Below the pieces are notes generated by a model, which saw only the letters and a program-made list of their open reading frames with translations, did no database searches and was not told where the DNA came from. Below, in pieces: positions 46,867 through 58,005 of a stretch of 64,000 nucleotides of DNA. Numbering within the stretch: the first letter of the stretch is position 1; the number at the start of each line of letters is the position of its first letter. Origin of the DNA: Notospermus geniculatus (lineage: Eukaryota; Nemertea; Pilidiophora; Heteronemertea; Lineidae); contig NMRB01000258.1 of assembly GCA_002633025.1 (NCBI GenBank), positions 376,334 to 440,333 on the forward strand. The letters are read 5' to 3'. The position numbers and the translations under genes are program-made.

Positions 46867-48501
46867 GTGAAGTTGAAACACCAATTGCACTTTTCTGTAC
46901 TTTTTCTTTCTTACATCTATATCATTGAAAGGTTAATTGCCTTGTGGACATCTTCCAATCCAAATAATCTTTATGATAAACGGTGTCTTATATGGAGTGC
47001 CAAACCCCAGATCTCCCTGCTTAAGGCACTCCCTCCCACCAATGCCCCCCTTCCAACCTTCATCCCCCCAGGACCAGAGCAGGTGCCTGAAAAATGGAAT
47101 CTGGTGAAATGTATGGGGGCTGCCATGAAATGTACGGGAAGTTGATTATGGATGACACCCTTGCTTGAGAACAATACCAACTTCCCCTATTGTGCTGTCA
47201 GTCGCTGGGGTTATCTTTTACTCAACTTTCTTCCATTTTGACTCTTTGGCTGTTGTGCACATGTATATGCAGTTAATTTTCTGTTAACCAGAACAGAGCA
47301 CCATAAAATAATTTTAATGGACTTTACGCCATCCTTGTATTTTATATTTCAAGTTTATGAGGTGTTGCTAGGTAACTTCGCATTTTATTTAATCAGCCTA
47401 CGCAGTAAAGTAGGATTTCAGTCTAACTAGGAACAAGATACCTTCAAGTGGCGACATAAAATCGACATATGAGTTAAGATGGCCGACAGCATTTTCAGAA
47501 TCCGGAGGCTTCTATTGTTTTAATCATTAGAGCAGTTTATCTCTCTTTGTGTTTTTAACTAGTCTAATATTATAATGCATTAGAATGAAATCCATTAATA
47601 TCGCTTAGAATCAGTCCAGTCTTAGGGCATCAACAATGAAAATGTCACCAATATGTTGGTTCCACCCTAAGTAAAAGTCAATATAGTGTGCTCTTGAAAG
47701 AGCCTAGCACTGTGAATGTGTCTGCTCAAGATGAAACGGAATCACCGTGTTTGGTCACCTGAACCGAACGCTTGGTTTCAAACAAAATTAACTCTAATGA
47801 CTGTACCCTTCATCAGTATTACAATAAATATTTATTCTGTACCCCCTGAACTACTGCAGGTGATGTTTTAAGATCAACAATGAAATTAATTCTTGATGAT
47901 TGTATGCTTCAAACATGCGAGCAAGCCAAGAGAAATCAATCATGGTAAATGTTCATGAAACATTGATCATTCGTGGAATGAAAAACAAAAGTGGAACGCT
48001 GGTGTCCCGGGGTGTATTCAAGGCCCTGAACAACCACTAGGGCATCTGAGCAACAGCAGATGATGGAAGGTGTTCCTGGATGACCAGACACATTCAGCTG
48101 GAACTGGCAACATTGATTGGGAAACCTCTGGCCATCATGGACTACATGTAGGTGTCACTGCTGTGAAAACTCAGTTTATGGCCCAATGTCAATTTCTTAT
48201 TGAAAGGAAAAGCATTCTTCAAGCTGGCCACTAGTGAAGCGCTGCCACCTATTGCCAATAATGTCCCTGAGTAGGCCTATTAATACATGGCCTACATGTA
48301 AATATTGGCTTTTTCTCTCAGATTTCAGACTTCTGCAAAACTTCAACCCCCAAAAGTCATTTTGAAATTCAGCCACTTTAATTTAATTCAGACACAGTTT
48401 TACTGCCACAAATCTATTCTCAATGAGAATCTGTGATAGGCCCCATTCTTTGAATGGAAAGTCGGGGAAGCCCATTGGCCACATTTAGCAATGAACTTAT
48501 A

Positions 48502-49762
48502 TAAAGGGAGAAATCATTTCTCTCCCATGATTTTTTCAGAGACTGGAATTTGAAGGAGACTTCATGTCCCCATTGAATTCAGATGAGACTTAAAAGTTTT
48601 TGCCACTCTAGTCTTATAATCCCCGGTGGTAGCAGTTTTTAGCTTGTTTGCAGCAATTTGCCTGATTGCCATCTTCAACAACAAAGGGTTAATGAGCAGT
48701 CTCGTCTAGGAAGGCGAGGTGAATCAACACCTTCTACACATGTAGTTCATGAGTCTGCATCAACTGTACAGGCCTACTACAGTCTAACTACCCCACAAGT
48801 AGTGACACAGACATCAAAGCTTTGTCAGAGATCAAAGCCAAAACTTCAAGCCACTTGAGGTTATGACCCGTCAATCATTCAATTCACGCTGACCAAGATG
48901 ACTGTTTCATCACTTTTGGTAGTAATTGTGTGGTATGACACTGTTGGTCAATGTATAATGAATCACTGCCAACTTCAAGTGAGACAGACTTGCGTTTACT
49001 TGAGTCTTGACGATGTTGGCGCTATTTATAGCGCCAGTGTATCACTGCTTTGAGGCCTTTTCTGCCGCTGATTGTGTCTCTACTGGCGCAAAAGCGCCAG
49101 TGCGCCAGTCTAAATTTAATCCCTGAACCTGCCAAGGTAAGATCGACATGCGTCTGGTTTTGCCAGAGCGGGTCACATTTCGTCATCTTCATGTGCTCAG
49201 CTGACCATCTGGCAAGCTTGTTCATGAAAAAAAAATCTTGATTCAAGTGCTGAGTACCATGGGCAACATTATTGCCTCTAGGGACAATATTGGGCAAGTA
49301 AATGTGCAGCAAGAGGTTGAAATGCCTGGATAAACCTGTGCTGTTAATGAGTCCAACCAGAGATTGAAATATTTTCTTATGCCAGCAGCACACCAGGTGA
49401 TATTGCAAGGGTCTAATCGCCAGTGTCAGAGCAAAATCGGCTGTTGATGGCAGGTGTGTGCTGGACAGCAATGCATGGATTCTTCTTGCCAGCGATGCTC
49501 GCCCAATATCAAACTATATAATACCAAAACTGATATCGCCTTGTCTGCAGTTGCTGGCAGTGAAGATCGGTGGCAATGAGATTGCTTGTCATATCGCCTG
49601 AGTGTGCTGGCTTTAAGCACTTCATTGCCTATTCCTGGTATAGTGGGACAATGCTGTTATGTTGCATTGTGTGAAGTCATGATGCCATTTAAATGCCAAA
49701 CTGTATTACAGCAAACCTCGTGGCAATGATTCTGTCGTCCCGATAACAGGAAGCAGCACTCT
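48502..49762. other. Spacer between the duplication and the hAT-like element
   Basis: Small GC-rich palindromes GGCGCTATTTATAGCGCC (49018-49035) and GGCGCAAAAGCGCC (about 49085) lie here, with minus-strand open frames at 49022-49471 and 49426-49620 of unknown meaning. No exon is called. Confidence 0.35.
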
Positions 49763-50287
49763 CAGGGTTTTCGGTAGAGAATTTTAGTCAAGGGTCAATG
49801 ACCCTGGGTGCTTTTGATCCAAGGGTCATACTTCAATTTGGGGGGTCAATTTGGCGCTGTCATCAAGAGGCACTGTCTTTGGTGATCGCAGCGCCATCTT
49901 CACGACTTCAGCACACGTGGACGTGCGAACTAAAAATACACGTGTTTGCCTAAGATGGCATTTCAATCACTCAGTTTGAACCAATTGGCGATGGAGCTCA
50001 TATATTAACATTCATTACCACACTCTCTCTGCTATTGTGGGTCTGGGTGGCTTGATTTTGGAGCGCGGCGGAGAATTCTGAGCGTGAAGAATGGATGCGG
50101 CTGCGATAAAATTGCGGGTCAACGTGTCAAATTTTAAAGGAGTGAGTTGATATGCGTCACACTGTATTTGGGGCGTCAACTAATAAAATTCAGCTGCGTC
50201 AGTTCGACTTAGGGGGCTTCTTGGTCGTGCGTCAGATGATGGATTCGTGTGTATTTGACCCGGGAGCTCGGGTTACCGAAAACCCTG
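49763..50287. mobile_element. hAT-like non-autonomous element, 525 bp
   Basis: Perfect 14-bp inverted ends CAGGGTTTTCGGTA and TACCGAAAACCCTG are flanked by the 5-bp direct repeat ACTCT (49758-49762 and 50288-50292). CAGGG ends are typical of hAT elements, and the 5-bp duplication fits the hAT5 branch. The interior is GC-richer than the host and non-coding. It inserted only 124 bp upstream of the UTP20 exon, that is, in its upstream intron. Confidence 0.75.
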
Positions 50288-50410
50288 ACTCTGTGTCATA
50301 ACGTCATAATACAGTTGGCACTAAATTGGGTGAAATCTTGATAATGGAAAGATAGGTGAACAAAGTTTGGCGAGTTATCAACTTTTATTTTCATTCTTGT
50401 ATTGTTTCAG

Positions 50411-50536
50411 GGAGAATTTTCTGAATATTCTTGATGAAAAACGCTTCAAAAACGAAATCGTCTTATTCAACATTGATACCAAGGCCAGTGTTGTTGATCC
50501 AGACCACAGACACGAAGTCCTACCTGTTTTAATGAG
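50411..50536 (+). CDS. UTP20 exon (SSU processome HEAT-repeat protein)
   Basis: A classic acceptor (CATTCTTGTATTGTTTCAG) and a donor (ATGAG|GTATGC) enclose 126 nt, entered with one nucleotide and left with two. The peptide reads ENFLNILDEKRFKNEIVLFN, IDTKASVVDPDHRHEVLPVL, M(R). This follows the UTP20 pattern in which a conserved 'YREN' leads to FKxEIV.F.I, then HR, then P.LMR; the entering nucleotide would complete that Arg. UTP20 is a ~2,800-residue nucleolar scaffold needed for 18S rRNA processing. The next expected residues (LYGRM) and the preceding exon were not found in the window. Confidence 0.8.
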
Positions 50537-50940
50537 GTATGCTATTCATGTTGTAAAAACAATCATTGCCCCCTTCCCACCTGCCCCATGTTATTCAACT
50601 GACTATATCACGGACAAAAAATCCTGTATGTCCTAGTGAGCCGTTAGTTGTACAGAGAGCATTAAGGCCCATTTCAGTTTGCAGTGAGCGGAACAGTTGT
50701 CACAGGCTTTTGGAGAAACTTTCTATGGTTTAACAATATGGTGGTGTCTTAATAATCCCAATGCCTGTGAAAACCGCTCTGCTATCCGTGACGGAAACCA
50801 CTCTAGTAGAAATGGAGCTTTAGATTCGTGTCCAAGTGGCTGTGGGTTTGTTTCTGTCACTCCACCACTTTGTAGTCTCCACTCATCTGATTCAAGTTAT
50901 TGCTCTGAATGGGCTTCTCATTGGGTTCCAAAGAAAGTAA

Positions 50941-51036
50941 AGTTTTTAACCAGGTTTTCGAAGAAAGTCCTGGTTATTAAATTACCGAAAGTGGCGGGCG
51001 GTCGGGCGGTCGGGCGTTTGGGCGTTCGGGCGAAGG
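50941..51036 (+). mobile_element. Truncated copy of the AACCAGG/CGGGCG element
   Basis: TTAACCAGGTTTTCGAAGAA...TGGCGGGCGGTCGGGCG is nearly identical to the first ~90 bp of the element at 51276. It stops abruptly inside its CGGGCG-type run, exactly where duplication copy B begins. Confidence 0.8.
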
Positions 51037-51275
51037 AAGCATGCACTGGCATTGTTCAAACATGCATGAAATGTGTGCAGTTGTCATTTTCTTTAGGAGT
51101 ATGACTCAAGAGGTATATATTTAGGTGACTGGTTTGGGCAGACAAATTAAGCCTGCAATTTAGTATTAAAGAGGGGGATGATGGAAAATTTTCAGCCTTT
51201 CAGAAACAGCCTCTTTCACGTAAAAAACTTTTCAGATCCCCTGAAGGTTACTCTTTCACTGGCAATGATAGTTTT

Positions 51276-51713
51276 TAACCAGGTTTTCGAAGAAAGTCCT
51301 GGTTATTAAATTACCGAAAGTGGCGGGCGGTCGGGCGTTTGGGCGTCCGGGCGGTCGTTTTCTCTTGTCCGCCTGATAACTTAAAAACGACTTGAGATTT
51401 TCTTTTGAAATTTTTGGGAGCTGTTGCTTGTAAGTAGACGTCGTTTCCTTTCGATATTCAGCGTCATTCGATTCAAGATTTCGCCAATAGGGGGCTAAAT
51501 GTGAAAACAGAAAAAGTGCTATTTCTCCTGAACAAATTGACGGATCGTCACCAAATTTTTATCATAGGTATATCTAATGACAATACATAACATAATACCC
51601 GGGTTTTGGATTTGACCTACTTTTCAAGGTCACAACCACAGACACCTAACAATGCCTCGTCATTTCAGCCTCTACCTCATTTTATTCACGACGCAACTTC
51701 GAAAACCTGGTTA
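51276..51713 (+). mobile_element. AACCAGG element with GGGCG run
   Basis: A 438-bp insertion in copy B, with 17-bp perfect inverted ends TAACCAGGTTTTCGAAG and CTTCGAAAACCTGGTTA. A GGCGGGCGGTCGGGCG simple run follows the left end. The interior motifs (AAAAAGTGC...CTCCTGAAC, GTATATCTAATG, CTACTTTTCAAGGTCA) are shared with the repeat at 59601-59960, so they belong to one related repeat superfamily. Copy A shows the unoccupied site near 45196. No clear target duplication. Confidence 0.8.
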
Positions 51714-53302
51714 TTCGCCACGCCCAGCGTGCGCCTTGTTATACATTACTGCCCATGGTCTGTGAAACTGCCCATTACATAATATGCAAGCCTGTTAATG
51801 TCCTGAGTATTTCCATCAGGCAGTCCGAAGCTAAACCAGACTCTCGAACATGTCCAATATCACTGCTAGGAGGCGCCAATGTGAATCTCCCGCAACGTGG
51901 GCAGTGAAAGAGTTAAATTAAAGCAGCACAGGTCCAAACTTTAAGTTGCAAACAGTATTCACACCTTTGGCTGCAAGGGTTAAGAAGAGGCATCAAGTAC
52001 ATCCACCCTATGGTGATTATTCGTGGATAATTAATAGAAAATCAATCTTTGCATCTTACTGTAAAAGCTTGAAAGTCAATGGACATATCTTGGGCATTAG
52101 AAATTAATGAACGCATCATTTCTTGATTGAAATGGTCCAAGCTTAATTATCAAATCAGCATATGATTTTCCATTCCATTTCCACGCAATCAATATTTATT
52201 CAAATTTCACAATTTCACTTAGCACCTAAGTCATCATCTTTGAAAATCTAACGTCTTTCACAGATGTTTGGACATTTGTCATGTGATAATTGAATTCCAC
52301 TGTAATGAACATGGCTATCTGCAGCATTGCTATATAGTTGACATTTAGGTGGACCTTTAATCTTCACAAAATCACTGAAATTGACAGCATTTGCACTACC
52401 ACAGTTTGTGTGATTATCAATATCATACACCAGAAGAAAAATTTGTTCTTCCACAGCAAAACACCTCACCTCTGTGATTGCATAACCAAACACTTCAAGC
52501 TCTTTTGTCAGGTGTGATACTTATTTGAATACACAGCAGACAAAAATGGCCTCTCTGAATACACAGCATCCTGCAGTGCATGATCACAGTAAACCAGAAC
52601 TCCTGATTGCACAGCAAATTCTTGGCTTCTGTGATTACACAGCACCTCCAATGGGGGACTTTACTGCTATTAGAGGCCACCACCAGTTAGCAGTCCTAGA
52701 ACGTCACAACATTTGATGTCACAGAGAAGACGTGCACGCCACGTCATCCATAATGACATGGAGGCCATGGCTTACGTCTGTGACCTCAAATTTTGTGACG
52801 TACTGGGACAGCTAACAGGCGCCTCTAAGAGTATAGTAAAGTCTCCCACTACAATTACACAACTAAAGCAGCCGCTTTTATGGTCACTAATTAAAAATTC
52901 ACTGTTCATTTGACTTATGAAGCAAGCTATGTAGGCCCTACCACTTCGCAGCTGCTGTCCCATTAATAGGTAGAAATGGAAAATGAGAGTATTCAAGTAA
53001 TCATGAAGATTCTCCAGTGCCCACCCATGAGGTGTTTTCGAAAGTGAAAATCTAGCCAAAGAAAAAAGATGTTATTTTTCATAGACGTCAGTTTGCTGCT
53101 ATTGATACCAAAGTCGAGATGTGATGAATCTCTCAGGATATCAACACCAAAAGGCCACGAATACATGATATCCTATCAGTATTAGCATAACCTGGCCATA
53201 GTTCGTCAAAGAAAGGTAATAATTAGTGAACAATACTTCTCGTTAGCTTTCCTTTGGCAGAGGAAACAACAATATCTGAGGCAAAGTTCATGATCTAGGT
53301 GT

Positions 53303-53863
53303 TAGTCTCGCGCAGCCAGCCGTTTCGTTCCGCAGTACTGCTACACAAACGTCTGGCCCAGAACGCCGTTATTCTTGTGATACAGTGCATTGTGGGTAAT
53401 GCTGTAGCAGGTCACGTGACATAAGATGGCTGCTTCCATTGATGGATAAAATTTCACCTCACAACCTTCCAAAATGTCTGAATCTGGCAATGAATCGATC
53501 GGTGAAGTGATCTGAGACAGCTTACTGGACAGCATCAACTTATTGGAGTTGAATATCAGGCTGAAAACTAAGCAGGAATTGTGTATCCGTATGGTAGACG
53601 AGGTCGAGAAATCCCAACTGACATTATGTGGTCGTCGCCATGATGAGGTCACATGATCACTTCTCTTGCCCAATCAGCAGCCGGATTGTGATTTTCGAAT
53701 GGGAGGAATTGGCGGATGGGAATGAATGACTAGCTCTGTCCCTGATTAGCCAATCAGCATCCAGACCAGGATCTTGGTCTGCTCGTAACAGAAAAAGTGG
53801 CGTTATGACCCAGACGCTTGTTCGATCCCCAGATTCGAAACAGCGGCTGGGTGACCGAGACTA
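53303..53863. mobile_element. TAGTCTCG transposon with 9-bp target duplication
   Basis: A 561-bp insertion has inverted ends TAGTCTCG...CCAGCCG / CGGCTGG...CGAGACTA. A weaker inner match (ACGTCTGG...AACGCCG) extends the repeat to ~70 bp. TCTAGGTGT flanks both sides (53294-53302, 53864-53872) and is single in copy A. The 9-bp duplication points to a Mutator-like or hAT-related non-autonomous element. The 110-codon minus-strand frame is not supported as a gene. Confidence 0.9.
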
Positions 53864-55528
53864 TCTAGGTGTGTGAAGTTGAACACCAATTGCACTTTTC
53901 TGTACTTTTTCTTTCTTACATCTATCATGTCTATATCATCGAAAGGTTAATTGCCCTCTGGACATCTTCCAATCTAAATAATCTTTATGATAAACAATTT
54001 CTTATATGGAGTGCCAAACCCCAGATCTCCCTGCTTAAGGCACTCCCTCCCACCAATGCCCCCCTCCCACCACTTCATCCCCCCAGGACCAGAGCAGGCG
54101 CCTGAAAGATGGAATCTGGTGAAATGTAGGGGGGGCCACAAAATGTACGGCAAGTTGATTATGGATGACACCCTTGCTTGAGAACAATACCCACTTCCCC
54201 TATTGTGCTGTCAGTCGCTGGGGTTATCTTTTACTCAACTTTCTTCCATTTTGACTCTTTGGCTGTTGTGCACATGTATATGCAGTTAATTTTCTGTTAA
54301 CCAGGACAGAGTGCATCATGATCATAAAATAATTTTAAATGGACTTTACGCCATCCTTGTATTTTATATTTCAAGTTTATGAGGTGTTGCTAGGTAACTT
54401 CGCATTTTATTTAATCAGCCTACGCAGTAAAGTAGGATTTCAGTCTAACTAGGAACAAGATACCTTCAAGTGGCGACATAAAATCGACATATAAGTTAAG
54501 ATGGCCGACAGCATTTTCAGGATCCGGAGGCTTCTATTGTTTTAATCATTAGAGCAGTTTATCTCTCTTTGTGTTTTTAACTAGTCTAATATTATAATGC
54601 ATTAGAATGAAATCCATTAATATCGCTTAGAATCAGTCCAGTCTTAGGGCATCAACAATGAAAATGTCACCTATATGTTGGTTCCACCCTAAGTAAAAGT
54701 CAATATAGTGTGCTCTTGAAAGAGCCTAGCACTGTGAATGTGTCTGCTCAAGGTGAAACAGAATCACCATGTTTGGTCACCTGAACCAAACGCTTGGTTT
54801 CAAACAAAATTAACTCTAATGACTGTACCCTTCATCAGTATTACAATAAATATTTATTCTGTACCCCCTGAACTACTGCAGGTGATGTTTTAAGATCAAC
54901 AATGAAATTAATTCTTGATGATTGTATGCTTCAAACATGCGAGCAAGCCAAGAGAAATCAATCATGGTAAATGTTCATGAAACATTGATCATTCGTGGAA
55001 TGAAAAACAAAAGTGGAACGCTGGTGTCCCGGGGTGTATTCAAGGCCCTGAACAACCACTAGGGCATCTGAGCAACAGCAGATGACGGAAGGTGTTCCTG
55101 GATGACCAGTTCCTGGATGACCAGACACATTCAACTGGAACTGGCAACATTGAATGGGAAACCTTTGGCCACATGGACTACATGTAGGTGTCACTGCTGT
55201 GGAAGTGCAGTTTATGGCCTGATGTCAATTTCTGAAAAGCATTCTTCAAGCTGGCCACTAGTGAAGCGCTGCCACCTATTGCCAATAATGTCCTGAGTAT
55301 ATGACCCCACATGACCTAAATATTGGCCTATTCTCTCAGCTTTCAGACCTCTGCAAAACTTCAACCCCAAAATTCATTTTGAAATTCAGCCACTTTAATG
55401 CGGACACGGTTTTACTGCCACTAATCTATTCTCAATGAGAATCTGTGATATTTATAGGCCCCATTCTTGGAATGGAAAGTCGGGGAATATCATTCATCCC
55501 CATTGGCCACATAAAGCAATGAACTTAT

Positions 55529-56546
55529 CTGCAGTAAATGGGGAATTTATAAAATAGATATATTAAATTCCAAACACTATTCAACTCAGCTGACTTGGCT
55601 GAGGTACAAGAACTATGTCTTGGGCGTTGATCCTCTTTGGTGGGCATAATTAACTTGTCGCAATTGTCATTTCTCGGCCCAAGGTCAGCACAGACATTTT
55701 CAAATTCTAATCACACCAATTTAACTCCGTGGTCTGTTTGTTTTGACCAGGGGGGATTTGAGGTGCAAATCGTGAAATGAACTCCTCAACAATAGAATTT
55801 TGCTCATTGATGATCCTGGGGGTGATTAGAACAAAAGAATTGGGCCAAGATGCGCAGATGGTCAGCTGGTCAGTCCTGTTGCCCCTACTCCTCTGCCTTG
55901 ACTGACCGGTCATTTTGAATAGGTTTTAAGTGCGGGAAGTTAATAATTTATTGAAACAACTGTGAAAATGAAACCGTAGGAGATGGTAGCACAGATGGCG
56001 AGAGAGATAATTTGCAATCGTGGTCTGCGGATTCACCCTCATAACAGGAGTGACCAGCCAATTTAAAATTGTCTTAAAGTTCTCAAATCACTCATTTGAA
56101 ACAACTGTAGGGCAGGAAATGGACTGGTGATGGGCAGCATTATCATTGAGTTCTTTGCCACTCGAATAGGAAATTGAGGGCAGATTTCATGCCAAATTCT
56201 GGAGGAAACCAAAGAATTCTTTTCCATCAAGGAGAGTTGCTGTCAAACAATTGAGATTTAAGCTACTTCAACTGAAAACCGCTCGGTCAACTGAGAAAAG
56301 TCTTTCAATCAACTCATGAATAGTGAAATTTGCCCAGGTTTAGGTTTATGTTATCCTATATATGCATCATTTTGCCTCTGAAAAATTAATCGCGAAATTG
56401 ATTTCTGTATCGGGTCATAGTCCTTTGACAAAAAGGTGTGAAGTTTAAAGTTAGCAGTATAGATTTATCTGGTGAAAATATCTTTTTATTTGGTTTGTTA
56501 TATTCAATGACTTGAAATGTTGTCTGCAACTTAAAGTAAACATACA
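55529..56546. other. Non-coding tract
   Basis: No exon or repeat was recognised. Confidence 0.4.
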
Positions 56547-56713
56547 CAGTGGAACCCCTCTATAGGGACACATTTGGGACTGTCTGGAATTGACAGGTGT
56601 CCTGAATACAAGGATCAGATTGAATAGAAATGGTCAATGTGGAACTAAACTTTGATGTCCTTGATGGAGGGGTGTCCTCCTGGCAGAGGTATCCGCTAAG
56701 GCAGGTTTCACTG
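56547..56713 (+). mobile_element. CAGTGGAACC MITE, copy 2
   Basis: This has the same layout as 34999-35175: ends CAGTGGAACC and GGTTTCACTG, and internal GACAGGTGTCCTGAATA, GAATAGAAATGGTCAAT and GGAGGGGTGTCC. It is more diverged, and the TA flank is unclear. Confidence 0.7.
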
Positions 56714-56782
56714 GATTTGTACTTTTGACGGCATGAAATTTATCACGAAGTTTTCTGTTTGCTGACTTTTGCTTCTGTCAAG

Positions 56783-56826
56783 GTGGAAAACGTTCAAACT
56801 TTTAACTTCAAAGTCAGCAACCCCAG
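56783..56826 (+). CDS. Weak candidate exon
   Basis: A 44-nt block lies between the pyrimidine-rich CTTTTGCTTCTGTCAAG and the donor CCCCAG|GTAAAT. Frames VENVQTFNFKVSNP and WKTFKLLTSKSATP are both open. It could precede the SMG5-like exon on the same strand, but phase and sequence do not prove it. Confidence 0.22.
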
Positions 56827-57732
56827 GTAAATTGTTTCAATTTTACATATAGCCTTCAGGTTTACCTACCAGAAAGCCAGCTGTGGACATGGAAATGTAA
56901 TTTTTCAATTAGTCTGAAAAAAATGAGCCAGCTGAGAGAGCCACGTGGCCGTGTTTAAGTCAGTATCACAGTCGCAGATCTAGATTTCCTGTGTAATCTG
57001 AGTAAATAAGTACATGAAAATTTGGCACACCTGATGTGGAATTTCATAAAGTTTGTTTCAAATTATAGGGATTCGATATCTGCGTGTTCACTGGTGTGGC
57101 TTCCTGTAGTTGTTTCAGTCAACTTGTCATGAGATTATGTTCTAAAGCCAGTATATAGCTGGTGTGCAGTTCAACTTCAAAGGCAGTGAAATTTTGAGTG
57201 CCCAAACCAACCTGGGCACATCATTGTAAAGTCTGTTTCATATATAATACAATGAATATCAGTGCACAGTATCCTACAGAAGCCTGGGGATTTTCTGGGG
57301 TCGGTTACCCTGAAATGCAGCTAAATTATGAGCAGACTGATGCTGGCCAAGGTGATCTGTCATTAACCTTTTCACCCCCACATCAGTGCTAATTTGCTAC
57401 ACTGTGCACCTTGCAAGCTCTGCTCTCCTAGTGTGTGTGTGGCTTCATCAGCATCATCAGTTAACCTGGCGCCTATTAATCAATGGAAACAGCAATAATT
57501 TCTTCTAAACTTGTTTAGTCTGGGTATACTGGTGGTAGGTTTTGTAAGTGAAACCTGAATAATCTCAAAAGCGAATGTGTTTTGTACAAAAATTTAAAAC
57601 TTCCATGTAACCTAATCAAGGTAATGGCAAATGCTATCCAGAAAAGACTGACAGAATATCACCCTCCCTAATCAGCCTTGGTTTCTCATCTCTCCCTTGC
57701 CTAGGCCTATTTTCAACAATACCGTGAATATG
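56827..57732. other. Non-coding tract
   Basis: Nothing was recognised apart from a 64-codon frame at 57198-57392 of no evident family. Confidence 0.35.
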
Positions 57733-58005
57733 CAGGGTTTCCACCAGAGGGGGGGGCAAGGGGGACAGGAACCCACCTTTCATGATCTAGAGGGAGCTTG
57801 CCCCCCCCCCCTTATTATTGAAGAGCAGTGTCTTTAAATTGCCCTTATTTTCATTCAAGAGATACAATAGTCAAACAAAGATCTGTACACTTTTGATTTC
57901 TCAAATATGTTACACCAGATTAACATTGAAAACATGCAACACTCTGAGATATTACACCAGAATTGACATTGTGCCCCCTAAATATTTTTTCTGGCGGAAA
58001 CCCTG
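57733..58005. mobile_element. hAT-like MITE (CAGGGTTTCCACCAGA ends)
   Basis: A 273-bp element with inverted ends CAGGGTTTCCACCAGA and TCTGGCGGAAACCCTG (one mismatch). G and C runs lie just inside the left end (57750-57809). The CAGGG termini are hAT-like. The flanking bases do not give a convincing target duplication. A degraded relative lies at 25937-26066. Confidence 0.65.

Larger units (their letters stand above)
44950..48501 (+). repeat. Segmental duplication, copy A
   Basis: This 3.55-kb segment is repeated in direct orientation at 51037-55528 with high identity over most of its length. It begins GGAAGCATGCACTGGC and ends near CAATGAACTTAT. Copy A has ~187 bp (about 45319-45505) absent from B, and lacks the two insertions carried by B. 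No gene was recognised inside; open frames such as 46867-47145 are shared by both copies but have no coding signature. Confidence 0.92.
51037..55528 (+). repeat. Segmental duplication, copy B
   Basis: This 4.49-kb direct repeat of 44950-48501 is enlarged by an AACCAGG element (51276-51713 plus ~27 bp) and a TAGTCTCG element (53303-53863), and lacks ~187 bp found in A. Small differences include a 15-bp tandem duplication of TTCCTGGATGACCAG (55095-55124). Its left edge abuts a truncated transposon, which suggests a break or template switch at the CGGGCG run. Confidence 0.92.

Noticed and set aside
49022-49471. 149-codon minus-strand frame
   Set aside because: No family recognised, and it contains small palindromes (GGCGCTATTTATAGCGCC) suggesting repeat-derived sequence.
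50697-51104. 135-codon plus-strand frame
   Set aside because: It runs through the truncated AACCAGG element and across the duplication junction, so it cannot be an intact conserved gene.
53341-53673. 110-codon minus-strand open frame
   Set aside because: It lies wholly inside the TAGTCTCG non-autonomous element and shows no transposase motif.
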